This document shows, one piece after another, positions 8,143-15,208 of a stretch of 34,192 bases of DNA; within the stretch, counting starts at the first letter, position 1, and each line of letters starts with the position of its first letter. The stretch comes from JBBTVO01 sp038058335 (GTDB lineage Bacteria > Patescibacteriota > Microgenomatia > Levybacterales > UBA12049). The notes under the pieces are model-generated. The model had not been told where the DNA came from. It saw only the letters and a program-made list of their open reading frames with translations, and searched no databases. The stretch covers positions 1 to 34,192 of the forward strand of contig JBBUBI010000030.1 of assembly GCA_038058335.1 (NCBI GenBank), in the 5' to 3' direction. Both the position numbers and the translations under genes were made by a program.

Positions 8143-9417
8143 ATGCAATTCCAGAGAACAGTTTTATCAAACGGCCTTCGAGTTCTCACAATTCCGATGC
8201 CTTCATTTGAAAGTGCCACTGCGATGGTCTTAGTCGCCGCGGGCTCACGTTACGAGACAGAGCACAACAACGGTATTTCACATTTTCTCGAGCACATGGC
8301 TTTCAAGGGTACGACCAAAAGACCGTCGGCTATGGATATTTCAAGCTTGATAGACGGTATCGGCGGAGAATTCAATGCATTTACAGGTAAGGAAACGACC
8401 GGATATTATGTCAAATCCGCAGCTGATAAGATCGGAATTTCACTAGATGTTCTCTCGGACATGCTCCAGAATTCGCTTTTCAAGACCGAAGAAATTGAAA
8501 AAGAAAAAGGCGTAATTATCGAAGAAATAAATCTTTACGAAGATACGCCGCCACGAAAGATCGGAGATATTTATGAAAGTTTACTTTACGGAGATACTCC
8601 AATGGGTTGGGATATAGGAGGCAGAAAAGACATTATTAAGAAAATTACCAGAGAGGATTTCACCGAATACATGGGAAGCTTGTATAGCGCGGGTAACATT
8701 TCAGTAATTATCGCAGGAGGTATAGATCCGAAGAAGGCAGTATCCCAAGTCGAGCAATACTTTGGAGGAATGAAATCTTTTGAGACTAAGTCTCCGATTG
8801 ATGTAGTTGAGAAGCAAGCGAAGCCCGAAGTACTTCTGAGGCAGAAGACAACCGAGCAGGTTCATATCTCACTTGGTGTGCGTACGGTTCCGATCGACAA
8901 TGACGAAAAATATGCTCTTTCGATCCTCTCTTCAATGCTTGGAGGAGGAATGAGCTCAAGGCTTTTTCACGAAGTAAGAGAAAAAAGAGGACTTGCGTAT
9001 TATGTAAGGACCAGCTCGGATCATTATACCGATGTGGGCACATTGGTCTCAACAGCAGGAGTTGATCCCAAAAGAGTTGATGAGGCAATCTCGGTAATTA
9101 TAGCCGAATATGATAGGATACGAAGCAAGAAGAACGGAATAACTGACAAGGAAATTTCAAAAGCCAAGGAATATATCAAGGGACATACGGTTCTTGAGCT
9201 TGAAGATTCGCGCGCGGTAGCCGCGTTTTATGGAATGCAGGAAGTTCTCGAAGACGAAGTTGAGAATCCTGAAAAGTACATTAAGGAAATCGATGGCGTC
9301 TCGATTGGGGATGTTGAGAAAGTTGCGCAAAAGTATTTAATTAATTCGACTCTAAATCTCGCAGTTATCGGTAATTTTGAGGATAGACAAAGATTCGAAA
9401 AACTTTTAAAATTATAG
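8143..9417 (+). CDS. M16 family zinc peptidase (processing-peptidase-like)
   Basis: Predicted zinc metallopeptidase of the pitrilysin/mitochondrial processing peptidase family, 424 residues. The inverted zinc motif HFLEH is at residues 47-51, and the third ligand Glu lies about 76 residues later in GVIIEEINLYED. The second M16 half follows, with GGGMSSRLFHEVREKRGLAY, the Arg/Tyr-containing substrate segment. No signal peptide is seen, so it is probably cytosolic. Length and two-domain layout match the single-chain M16B type that homodimerises. A terminator lies upstream and a repeat block downstream, so it appears to be a separate unit. Confidence 0.95.
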   Translation: MQFQRTVLSNGLRVLTIPMPSFESATAMVLVAAGSRYETEHNNGISHFLEHMAFKGTTKRPSAMDISSLIDGIGGEFNAFTGKETTGYYVKSAADKIGISLDVLSDMLQNSLFKTEEIEKEKGVIIEEINLYEDTPPRKIGDIYESLLYGDTPMGWDIGGRKDIIKKITREDFTEYMGSLYSAGNISVIIAGGIDPKKAVSQVEQYFGGMKSFETKSPIDVVEKQAKPEVLLRQKTTEQVHISLGVRTVPIDNDEKYALSILSSMLGGGMSSRLFHEVREKRGLAYYVRTSSDHYTDVGTLVSTAGVDPKRVDEAISVIIAEYDRIRSKKNGITDKEISKAKEYIKGHTVLELEDSRAVAAFYGMQEVLEDEVENPEKYIKEIDGVSIGDVEKVAQKYLINSTLNLAVIGNFEDRQRFEKLLKL

Positions 9418-9418
9418 A

Positions 9419-9481
9419 AGACTACGGTCTACAGACTTCAGTCTACTGCTGAAATTGCTGTAGTCAGTAGTCGGTAGACGA
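9419..9481. repeat. Imperfect inverted repeat built from GTCTAC/GTAGTC words
   Basis: Between the M16 gene and ndk, left words (GTCTACAGACTTCAGTCTAC, from 9427) pair with right words ending GGTAGAC at about 16 of 20 positions, across a loop of about 15 nt. The RNA could fold into a long imperfect hairpin. The same words occur in argS (6825-6853), so this is a dispersed family. Confidence 0.7.
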
Positions 9482-9492
9482 TTAGCTAATTT

Positions 9493-10065
9493 ATGGAACA
9501 AACAATCGTACTAGTAAAACCGGACGGCGTTAAACGCGGCCTGACTGGAGAGATAATTAAGAGATTTGAACAAAGTGGTCTTAAGATTGTCGCGATGAAA
9601 ATGGTGCAAGCTTCGGAAGAATTATTGCTCAAACATTACCAAAGCGAGAAGCCAGAGACTCTAAAGCGATGGGGAGAGAAGACCCTCAAAACTTATACTT
9701 CATACGGCCGCGACGCACAAAAGGAGCTAGGCACCACAGATCCGCTTGAGCTTGGCAAAATGGTAAATAAATGGCTTTTTGATTACATAAAATCTGGTCC
9801 AATAATCGCGATACTTCTGGAAGGCAGGCATGCGGTCGAGAACGCGATGGGGATTGCTGGTACTACAATGCCTGTTCAGTCTCCTGCGGGGACAATCCGC
9901 GGAGATTTCTCGACTGACTCGGCAGCATATGCCAATGATGAGAAAAGAGGAGTAATGAATCTAGTTCATGTCTCAACGAGCATTGAAGAAGCAAATTTCG
10001 AAAAGACGCTTTGGTTCAAGCCAGGCGAGATCCACGAGTACAAGAGAGTTGAAGAGTTCATTTAG
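9493..10065 (+). CDS. ndk: Nucleoside diphosphate kinase, long CPR-type
   Basis: Transfers the gamma phosphate between nucleoside triphosphates and diphosphates. It starts TIVLVKPDGVKRGLTGEII as expected. GPIIAILLEGRHAVE and GTIRGDFSTDSA follow, and the catalytic His lies in NLVHVSTSIEEA, where classical enzymes have HGSDS. At 190 residues it is about 45 longer than the classical enzyme. The extra residues (about 55-95) lie between the Kpn-loop region and the core, and continue at the C-terminus (WFKPGEIHEYKR). This enlarged form is what I expect in CPR and some archaea. The catalytic His is kept, so activity is likely. Confidence 0.94.
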   Translation: MEQTIVLVKPDGVKRGLTGEIIKRFEQSGLKIVAMKMVQASEELLLKHYQSEKPETLKRWGEKTLKTYTSYGRDAQKELGTTDPLELGKMVNKWLFDYIKSGPIIAILLEGRHAVENAMGIAGTTMPVQSPAGTIRGDFSTDSAAYANDEKRGVMNLVHVSTSIEEANFEKTLWFKPGEIHEYKRVEEFI

Positions 10066-10076
10066 ATCTCCAATTG

Positions 10077-10160
10077 TCATTCTGAGCCCTTCGGTTTGTC
10101 ATTCTGAACGCAGTGAAGAGCCCCATTCAAATTTTCAATTTTCAATTTTCAATTTTCACT
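10077..10160. repeat. Dispersed intergenic repeats: GTCATTCTGA words and TTTTCAA tandem
   Basis: Two GTCATTCTGA words (near 10077 and 10098) with GAACGCAGTGAAGAG resemble the GTCATTCTGAGCGAAGCGAAG-like dispersed repeat known from several phyla, shortened here. They are followed by four ATTTTCA units (about 10130-10158). No gene is seen. Confidence 0.6.
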
Positions 10161-10205
10161 GAAAACTTTAAATTTCAAATTTTAATTAATGATTTCTTGA
10201 CAATT

Positions 10206-10214
10206 TGATATAAT
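10206..10214 (+). promoter_or_regulatory. Extended -10 promoter, leaderless, for the small gene at 10221
   Basis: TGATATAAT gives a perfect extended -10. The expected start is at or next to the ATG at 10221, so the mRNA would be leaderless. A TTGACA at 10197-10202 is too close to serve as its -35. Confidence 0.7.
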
Positions 10215-10220
10215 GTTTTT

Positions 10221-10460
10221 ATGAGGGACTCGGGTTCAATAGAAAGAAATTCTAGAATAGAAAGACATGCACGAAAGGCAAAAGTGACTCCTAGAGAACT
10301 TGTGCGGGAGCTTCTGGGTCAAGACCAAGCGATAGAAAGGGCTCAATCCAATTTAGCAAATGCAATCAATAATTTAGAAGAGCTTGAGGCCGGATCGGAG
10401 ATCGCAGAAGAACCTACTATTCCTTCTTCCTCCATAGAAGAAAAACCGTCCCAAGAATAG
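10221..10460 (+). CDS. Small hypothetical acidic/coiled protein
   Basis: 79 residues that I do not recognise. The N-terminal third is basic (SRIERHARKAKVTPRELV), the middle is likely helical (QAIERAQSNLANAINNLEELE) and the tail is acidic and disordered. Support for a real gene comes from the perfect extended -10 placed for a leaderless start. Its 3' end runs 44 nt into the convergent VKOR gene, and no terminator is visible. Confidence 0.6.
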   Translation: MRDSGSIERNSRIERHARKAKVTPRELVRELLGQDQAIERAQSNLANAINNLEELEAGSEIAEEPTIPSSSIEEKPSQE

Positions 10461-10845
10461 AGAAGTTTATAGCTTCTGAAAGCAGGCAGTATTGGCAGTA
10501 GGTCCCGATTATTCCGAATTGGATATAGAGCAAAATTAGTGAAATTACAAATCCCACTACGGTATTTACTACCAGAAGATTTTTGTAAAGCTTACTCGGA
10601 GACGTCAGAAGTAGTAGCGACAGAACAATTATAGATATATAAAACCCAGCTCCCAGGAGTGCAATAGGAATCCCAAAAATCTGGGAATATGAACTGGTAA
10701 GCACTGTTTCGCATCCGTTTGTTACAGTGCATGGCGGGATCACATGTTGGTAGTGGAGGATCGTAAGATATGCCGAATCAAGAAATCCTATAAATGCGGA
10801 CGCCAGAATTGCGTAGATTAAGTAGCTACTTTTTATCAATTTCAT
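10417..10845 (-). CDS. VKOR-family quinone-linked thiol oxidoreductase
   Basis: Membrane enzyme that passes electrons from a DsbA-like partner to quinone, and so replaces DsbB. The 142 residues contain four to five membrane helices. The loop cysteines are Cys39 and Cys45 in PPCTVTNGCETV, a conserved Ser region follows, and the active CQYC motif is at 117-120. Its start overlaps the thioredoxin-like gene by 20 nt, which identifies the probable redox partner. Together they would form disulfides in exported proteins. Length and cysteine pattern match bacterial VKOR without a fused thioredoxin domain. Confidence 0.93.
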   Translation of the reverse strand: MKLIKSSYLIYAILASAFIGFLDSAYLTILHYQHVIPPCTVTNGCETVLTSSYSQIFGIPIALLGAGFYISIIVLSLLLLTSPSKLYKNLLVVNTVVGFVISLILLYIQFGIIGTYCQYCLLSEAINFSILGTVFLLWRKKE

Positions 10846-11554
10846 CCTGAATTAATTTCTTGAAATCCTCATAAGTTCGGGGAGTTACGATCTTCTTGTT
10901 ATTTAGAAAGAATGTAGGAGTAGAGTTGACACCAGCTTTAGTTCCTTCTGATAAATCATCCTGAATAGCTTTCTTTGCCTCATCAGACTCCATGTCTGCC
11001 TTGAACTTCTCTATATCAAGTTCGATTTGCGTAGCATATTCTATGAATTTATCCTTCGCATTGTTCTCATTTGCCCAATCATTTTGGGTGTCAAAAAGCA
11101 TATTATACATATCTTCAAATTTATTTTGTTTGAAGGCGGCGTAACCGGCTTGAGCTGAGATCATTGCGTTTTTGTGAGTTTGAGAAAGTGGGAAAAATCT
11201 ATACGCGAGTTTAAGTTTTCCTTCAAATTCTGCAAGGAGCTGGTTTACAATCGGATGATAAGCCGCACAAGCCGGGCATTGGAAATCAGAATATTCTACG
11301 AGTGAAACCTGAGCGCTTGAAGAGCCAATGGTAATGTCATTATTTGAAATGGCAGGAGCTTCGACCCCGGTCGTTGCGGATGGGGTAGTGGTCGAGAGAA
11401 CGAAAAGTCCCCAGACAGATGCGATCAAGATTGCCGCCGCGCCTCCCCAGATTCCAAATTTTTTAAGCATGTCATTCATCTTTTGCTTCTTCAAAACTTC
11501 CTGATATTCAGCTTTCTTCTGTTCTTTTCTTTCTCTCTTGGTCATCTTTTCCAT
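10826..11554 (-). CDS. Membrane-anchored DsbA-like thioredoxin-fold oxidoreductase
   Basis: Predicted extracytoplasmic disulfide oxidoreductase, 242 residues. It has a very basic cytosolic N-terminus (KRERKEQKKAEYQEVLKKQK), a membrane helix at about 35-54 and a DsbA/DsbG-type thioredoxin domain. The active site is FQCPACAAYH (Cys93, Cys96), and the cis-Pro loop is NSTPTFFLNN. VKOR is encoded just downstream with a 20-nt overlap, so this protein is probably reoxidised by it. A TATAAT at 11566-11561 is placed for a leaderless start at 11554. Confidence 0.94.
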   Translation of the reverse strand: MEKMTKRERKEQKKAEYQEVLKKQKMNDMLKKFGIWGGAAAILIASVWGLFVLSTTTPSATTGVEAPAISNNDITIGSSSAQVSLVEYSDFQCPACAAYHPIVNQLLAEFEGKLKLAYRFFPLSQTHKNAMISAQAGYAAFKQNKFEDMYNMLFDTQNDWANENNAKDKFIEYATQIELDIEKFKADMESDEAKKAIQDDLSEGTKAGVNSTPTFFLNNKKIVTPRTYEDFKKLIQDEIDKK

Positions 11555-11560
11555 TAGAAG

Positions 11561-11566
11561 ATTATA
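11561..11566 (-). promoter_or_regulatory. -10 element for the DsbA/VKOR operon
   Basis: A perfect TATAAT on the minus strand is separated by six bases from the ATG at 11554, so transcription should start at the codon itself. The -35 is weak (TTTATT at 17-nt spacing). Confidence 0.65.
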
Positions 11567-11597
11567 ACTTACTTTTGGGTCGGAATAAAGAGGGGAG

Positions 11598-12278
11598 TTA
11601 CCGTTGGGGAAAAACTGGTTTTGGTTTTTTTATCAACTTTGCTTGAGCTCTGTCTCTGCCTCCAGTAAGTCTAACTAGATCTGCCTGAAATCTTCCGATA
11701 TCGTCCTCAATTAATTGATCCATCATTCTGACCATGCTATCTGCACGACTGAATTCTACATTTATAACAGCGACTCCAGTTTGAGTAAGTGATTCTTTTG
11801 TGCTTCGTGATAATAATCCTTTACCCACATGCGTGAAACGATTAAAATCAGCATACGATCTTACTAAACCTAAATTAGATCCTCTTAATATCTCTACAAT
11901 TTCTCCTAATGTGACCACACTTACCCCTTCACGATAACGTTTAATAATACCTGGAGCTACATCAGGTTTTAGAAAATCAACTCGAGGCCTACTTCTCGTA
12001 TTTTTGCCTTTGTAGGGATTAATAAAAACAGCTGCGATTGAATTAATACTTCCTAGGATGGGGCCAGGTATCCATCCTTCATCGGTTTTTATACATTTAT
12101 CACTTATTACTTCTGCAATTAAAGAAGCTGCATTTTTTGGAGCTGATGTAGGTTTTTGAAGATATAAGCGATATTCTCTTGGTCTATAATATGAATTTGA
12201 GTTGTCGAAGACGAACTGATTTCCTGGTCTGTCGTTAAACTCCAGAACCCTTGCCCTTTCTTTTTCAGCAATTGTCAT
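11598..12278 (-). CDS. Hypothetical protein
   Basis: 226 residues with no fold that I recognise. I chose the ATG at 12278 (MTIAEKERARV) over the upstream in-frame start at 12293, because TTGACA-N17-TATTAT places the transcript start exactly at 12278. Features include a basic, Pro-rich C-terminus (KLIKKPKPVFPQR), an acidic helix (MRMMDQLIEDDIGRF-like) and several Arg/Tyr-rich strands. There is no signal peptide or membrane helix. It is transcribed divergently from the SemiSWEET gene through overlapping -35 boxes. Confidence 0.75.
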   Translation of the reverse strand: MTIAEKERARVLEFNDRPGNQFVFDNSNSYYRPREYRLYLQKPTSAPKNAASLIAEVISDKCIKTDEGWIPGPILGSINSIAAVFINPYKGKNTRSRPRVDFLKPDVAPGIIKRYREGVSVVTLGEIVEILRGSNLGLVRSYADFNRFTHVGKGLLSRSTKESLTQTGVAVINVEFSRADSMVRMMDQLIEDDIGRFQADLVRLTGGRDRAQAKLIKKPKPVFPQR

Positions 12279-12284
12279 ATCGGA

Positions 12285-12313
12285 ATAATACAACCGTAAA
12301 TTCTAATTGTCAA
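12285..12313 (-). promoter_or_regulatory. Promoter of the 12278 gene (TTGACA-N17-TATTAT)
   Basis: The -35 TTGACA (12313-12308) and -10 TATTAT (12290-12285) are separated by 17 nt on the minus strand, and the start is predicted at the ATG. The -35 box shares five base pairs with the opposite promoter's -35. Confidence 0.8.
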
Positions 12314-12335
12314 TAAATCAAATTTTGTATATGAT
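12307..12335 (+). promoter_or_regulatory. Promoter of the SemiSWEET gene (TTGTCA-N17-TATGAT)
   Basis: The -35 TTGTCA is at 12307-12312 and the -10 TATGAT at 12330-12335 with a 17-nt spacer. The predicted start coincides with the ATG at 12342, so the mRNA would be leaderless. It overlaps the divergent minus-strand promoter. Confidence 0.75.
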
Positions 12336-12341
12336 AGATGA

Positions 12342-12641
12342 ATGCTGCACCATCATCCATTACACAAAACACCAGAGTCTGTATTTCATAAGATCGTAAA
12401 TTTCGTAATCGCGGTCGTCGCGACTGCTTCGCCGCTTATTACGCTTCCACAGCTTTTTGATATTTATACCAAGCATAATGCATCTGGAGTTTCTTCAATA
12501 ACATGGCTTGCATATATATTTACTTCAAGTATCTGGCTTACATACGGATTTATTCACAAGGAGAAGATAATAATCAGCAACGGTATTTTAGGAATAATTC
12601 TGGGTGCTTCTATCTACTTCGGCACGCTACTTTACGGCTAA
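12342..12641 (+). CDS. SemiSWEET/PQ-loop sugar transporter-like protein
   Basis: Small membrane protein of 99 residues with three predicted helices, the size of a SemiSWEET half-transporter that dimerises to move sugars. The first helix ends in the PQ motif (SPLITLPQLFDIYTKHNASG), followed by SSITWLAYIFTSSIWLTYG and a third helix in IISNGILGIILGASIYFG. These match the family layout of helix 1 PQ, helix 2 W/Y-rich and helix 3 N/G-rich. The substrate cannot be told from sequence. It stands alone, divergent from a hypothetical gene, with its own near-consensus promoter. Confidence 0.88.
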   Translation: MLHHHPLHKTPESVFHKIVNFVIAVVATASPLITLPQLFDIYTKHNASGVSSITWLAYIFTSSIWLTYGFIHKEKIIISNGILGIILGASIYFGTLLYG

Positions 12642-12654
12642 TTGGTCGGAGGAA

Positions 12655-13278
12655 TTAAGATTTTTCGTAGATGCAGAGTTCGGATTCGGAAACTGCCTCA
12701 AGCCAAGATTTTATAAATAAATCTTTACTAACTTTTACATTTGGTTTGTCCGCCGGATCATGAAATCTAACACTATTTTTACTTACCTCAAGCATTACTA
12801 CGCGGTGAAGAGCAAAACCCTCCCGTCCTTTTAGGGTTCTTGAATCAAGTACAACTTCGCAGACCCTCTCGTTTTTTACGGCAGATTCTAGTAATTCAAA
12901 CGTTGGTTTTCTTCTATGAAAAGTAAAGTTAGGATGTTTAAGCATTTTTCTTATGTCCTTTGAGTAAGATTCCAGGTCAAAGCTATGCGTCAAGTAATAA
13001 TTAAATTCTTTTTCAGATGTTGATTTTCTTAAGCCCTCCAATCCTTCTTCTGCCCAAACCTCATAGCCTGTGCTGTCATACTCGATAATTTTAATTCCTT
13101 TATCCATTATCCAAAGCCAGAATTTAAAAGCCCAGACTACATAGCCGGGTTTCCAGTCTGAAATCTTTGCGATTTCGTCAAATGAGACTTGCGGAAAGAA
13201 ATGCTTAGCTACCATGTAATAACAGGCAAGCGCGCAAGAGCTATTGTCGGGCTGTTTAATATATGGAACTTTTAGCAT
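12655..13278 (-). CDS. C39-like cysteine peptidase family protein
   Basis: A 207-residue papain-fold protein resembling the peptidase C39-like group. The N-terminus VPYIKQPDNSSCALACYYMV contains the Gln that stabilises the oxyanion and catalytic Cys15. A later His (EGFALHRVVMLEV) and Asp (VRFHDPAD) complete the triad. There is no signal peptide and no ABC transporter domain, so it is not a bacteriocin exporter; the family also contains cytosolic proteases. It lies 24 nt downstream of the AbiEii-like gene and is probably cotranscribed with it. Substrate unknown. Confidence 0.75.
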   Translation of the reverse strand: MLKVPYIKQPDNSSCALACYYMVAKHFFPQVSFDEIAKISDWKPGYVVWAFKFWLWIMDKGIKIIEYDSTGYEVWAEEGLEGLRKSTSEKEFNYYLTHSFDLESYSKDIRKMLKHPNFTFHRRKPTFELLESAVKNERVCEVVLDSRTLKGREGFALHRVVMLEVSKNSVRFHDPADKPNVKVSKDLFIKSWLEAVSESELCIYEKS

Positions 13279-13302
13279 AAGCTTGGGTTGGGGTGGAGGG
13301 AA

Positions 13303-13947
13303 TTACACATAATTCTTGATTAAATTTTCAAAAAAGCATTTTAGCTCTTCCGGTTTGGGAGTCTCTGAGCCGGACACCGGAATAATGTCAAAATTTGTTA
13401 AATCATCAAAATAAATTAGCTGCGTTAAAAAGATTTTCTCTTCAAAAACACTTCCGTAGATTTTCTTAGCGGCAGATATAAGCTTTGATAAGTCAATATA
13501 GCCGTTTTTTAGTATCGTATAAAGATCAAAGTAATCTCTGTATTCTCCTCTTCGCCCGATTGTATAGGCCTTTTTTATTGCGATGTCCTTTATCCCAAAT
13601 AATTTTAATCCGTTCGCAAGCGTTTCTATAGGGAATAAATGGCCGAAGGGGTAGTAAAGAAAGGTAATTTTGATGCTGCCCGTGGTAAAAAAAGTGAACT
13701 CCTCAGCGCTGTCAACAGCAATATTATTGATTGGCAATGCTCCGGAAAGTTTCTCGGGAAGATTTTTGGGTATCAAAGAGGTGCTGAAAAAATCAAAATC
13801 AAATGATTTGCGATGAGATAGTTGCAGTGCCAAGGCGGTCCCGCCACTTAGAACATAATCCTTTGTGAAAGGGAGAAGCTTGTTTAAAACAACTTGGCGT
13901 TTTTTATCCAATACGCCTGGGTGTATTTTTAAGATATTTTTTTTCAT
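13303..13947 (-). CDS. AbiEii/AbiGii-type nucleotidyltransferase toxin
   Basis: Predicted toxin of a type IV-like toxin-antitoxin or abortive infection pair, 214 residues. The nucleotidyltransferase core shows LSGGTALALQLSHRKSFDFD, that is GG(T) then the Asp pair DFDFF. A later Lys/Asp segment (IAIKKAYTIGRRGEYRDYFDLY) matches the AbiEii pattern. I chose the ATG at 13947 (MKKNILKIHPGVL) because homologues usually begin with a short helix and this ATG overlaps the upstream partner gene by 44 nt; the longer reading from 13983 lacks family character. AbiEii enzymes are reported to transfer nucleotides, in studied cases to tRNA. The specific target here is unknown. Confidence 0.85.
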   Translation of the reverse strand: MKKNILKIHPGVLDKKRQVVLNKLLPFTKDYVLSGGTALALQLSHRKSFDFDFFSTSLIPKNLPEKLSGALPINNIAVDSAEEFTFFTTGSIKITFLYYPFGHLFPIETLANGLKLFGIKDIAIKKAYTIGRRGEYRDYFDLYTILKNGYIDLSKLISAAKKIYGSVFEEKIFLTQLIYFDDLTNFDIIPVSGSETPKPEELKCFFENLIKNYV

Positions 13948-14164
13948 CAATCGAAGATATGTGTAAGATAATATTTTTAACAAAATTGAGAAGAGGTGCG
14001 CTATATATTTTTTTAGGGTATTTAAGAAAAAGGGCTTTTAATTTCTCTCTTCCTATTATCTTTTTGAGAGACCTTATGTCGGAAAGACTGCCAAAGGCTA
14101 ATATTTGATGAATAGTATCGGGAGATTTTTTACTCTTTGTATTGGTATACCATGAATAATTCAT
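13904..14164 (-). CDS. Small partner of the AbiEii-like toxin, putative antitoxin
   Basis: 86 residues. The core (DTIHQILAFGSLSDIRSLKK followed by IIGREKLKALFLKYPKKIYS) is a compact helical module of a type often found upstream of AbiEii-like genes. I take it as the antitoxin, from position and pattern. It is not a full AbiEi, because no winged-helix domain is visible. The start at 14164 is set by an extended -10 (TGGTATAAT, 14179-14171) that begins transcription at this ATG. Longer readings would run through the tRNA remnant upstream. The 3' end overlaps the toxin gene by 44 nt. Confidence 0.7.
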   Translation of the reverse strand: MNYSWYTNTKSKKSPDTIHQILAFGSLSDIRSLKKIIGREKLKALFLKYPKKIYSAPLLNFVKNIILHISSIDEKKYLKNTPRRIG

Positions 14165-14170
14165 AAACAT

Positions 14171-14179
14171 ATTATACCA
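14171..14179 (-). promoter_or_regulatory. Extended -10 promoter of the toxin-antitoxin operon
   Basis: TGGTATAAT on the minus strand. The seventh base after the box is the A of the ATG at 14164, so the message should be leaderless. No -35 is recognisable. It lies directly next to the tRNA-Pro remnant. Confidence 0.75.
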
Positions 14180-14188
14180 GAAATAGAT

Positions 14189-14213
14189 TGTCGAGGCGCT
14201 GAGAATTGAACCC
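14189..14213 (-). repeat. Copy of the 3' end of tRNA-Pro (possible attachment site)
   Basis: These 25 bases match the T-arm and acceptor 3' half of tRNA-Pro (15050-15074) at 22 of 25 positions, in the same orientation; all three differences are transitions. No 5' half, D arm or anticodon arm is present next to it. A direct repeat of a tRNA 3' end is the classical footprint of integration at a tRNA gene. Confidence 0.7.
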
Positions 14214-14222
14214 CCTGCCTGA

Positions 14223-15026
14223 TTAATTAGCCAAAATTGAAGCGTTTTTGGCAAGCTTCATGGCCATGCTCCTATGTTTAGCTGACTTAAGCCCAACCGA
14301 TATTTGGTGTTTAATAGCTGACCATTGGTCTCTAGTTACAGGAGGTTGGTAATCTTTTTGAGGATCTACAGACTTTAAATCTGCAGCTGCTTGTACTATA
14401 GAATCAATTTTTTTATTGAACTTGGTAACCGGATCTATTTCATTCAAAGCTTTCTTAAAATATTCATCTTCAAAAAAACGATTTACAAGTCCTTTTAACT
14501 TTCCCAACTCCTCTTCTGTAAGCGTCGCTCTATATTTACTGTCTGGAGCTATTTCTTCAAGTCGAGCAGCAATTGAAAGCATTTCTAGTAATCGAGTATT
14601 ATCTTGAGGATCTTGTTCACGTGCATAATGGAATGTTTTTCTGGCTGAGTCTAACAATCCTTCATCATTGTGCAAATCGGTTTTGACACTATTCAATTGT
14701 TCAGCTGTTATTCCAGGGAAGACTCTTCTAATTGCCGCAGCATATTCTAGTGTTCCAATCAGATGTTCTGTAGTAAGAATATTGGGGGCAGTTTTTCTGA
14801 CATACTCTAACGCGCTCTCAGCTTCGACATTACCTAAAAGTGTTGGTAGATTTCTGTCTGGCCAGCATACATCAGCATCGCTTGCAAGTGAGACACGCAA
14901 ATGCGGGTACCATGTAATCGTATTTCTTACCAACTTGAAGTTTGTCGATGTCAAATCAACTTTAGGGTCAAAAGGCTTACTGTCTTGTTCTGATTTATCT
15001 GATGAATCAAATTCCGAGTCTAACAT
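14223..15026 (-). CDS. Hypothetical protein between tRNA-Pro and its partial copy
   Basis: 267 residues, mostly alpha-helical by appearance, that I do not recognise. The first 25 residues are acidic and Ser-rich (SEFDSSDKSEQDSKPFD). A domain with WYPHLRVSLASDADVCWPD and a long helical region follow, then a basic C-terminus (SAKHRSMAMKLAKN). There is no membrane segment and no integrase motif. The gene occupies nearly all the DNA between tRNA-Pro and the tRNA 3' copy, so it may be the cargo of a small integrated element. An extended -10 (15044-15036) gives a start about three bases before the ATG. Confidence 0.75.
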   Translation of the reverse strand: MLDSEFDSSDKSEQDSKPFDPKVDLTSTNFKLVRNTITWYPHLRVSLASDADVCWPDRNLPTLLGNVEAESALEYVRKTAPNILTTEHLIGTLEYAAAIRRVFPGITAEQLNSVKTDLHNDEGLLDSARKTFHYAREQDPQDNTRLLEMLSIAARLEEIAPDSKYRATLTEEELGKLKGLVNRFFEDEYFKKALNEIDPVTKFNKKIDSIVQAAADLKSVDPQKDYQPPVTRDQWSAIKHQISVGLKSAKHRSMAMKLAKNASILAN

Positions 15027-15035
15027 AATAGAATT

Positions 15036-15044
15036 ATTTTACCA
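15036..15044 (-). promoter_or_regulatory. Extended -10 promoter of the 15026 gene
   Basis: TGGTAAAAT on the minus strand, directly after the tRNA-Pro 3' end. The predicted start is near 15029, giving a leader of about three bases. Read-through from the tRNA genes is also possible. Confidence 0.5.
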
Positions 15045-15051
15045 TAAAATG

Positions 15052-15123
15052 TCGGGGTGCTGGGAATTGAACCCAGTGTCTCATCGTCCCGAACGATGCG
15101 TGATGCCGATTCACTACACCCCG
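15052..15123 (-). tRNA. tRNA-Pro (anticodon CGG)
   Basis: A full cloverleaf on the minus strand: 7-bp acceptor CGGGGTG/CACCCCG, D arm GTGA/TCAC, anticodon stem CATCG/CGATG with loop TTCGGGA (CGG at 15091-15089), 5-nt variable loop, T arm CTGGG-TTCAATT-CCCAG, and discriminator A. CCA is not encoded. Its 3' end is duplicated at 14189-14213. Confidence 0.97.
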
Positions 15124-15130
15124 AAAAAAG

Positions 15131-15202
15131 CGTCCCTGAGAGGAATCGAACCTCCATCGATCGCTTAGGACGCGACTGCTCTATCCATTGAGCTACAGGG
15201 AC
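15131..15202 (-). tRNA. tRNA-Arg (anticodon CCT)
   Basis: Cloverleaf on the minus strand: acceptor GTCCCTG/CAGGGAC, D arm GCTC/GAGC, anticodon stem GTCGC/GCGAT with loop GTCCTAA (CCT at 15169-15167), and T loop TTCGATT. CCA is not encoded; a T run separates it from tRNA-Pro seven bases downstream. Confidence 0.97.
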
Positions 15203-15208
15203 AATTAA

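Noticed and set aside
14165..14254. N-terminal extension of the small antitoxin-like gene to 14254
   Set aside because: It reads through the tRNA-Pro remnant and the promoter, and the added residues have no family character.
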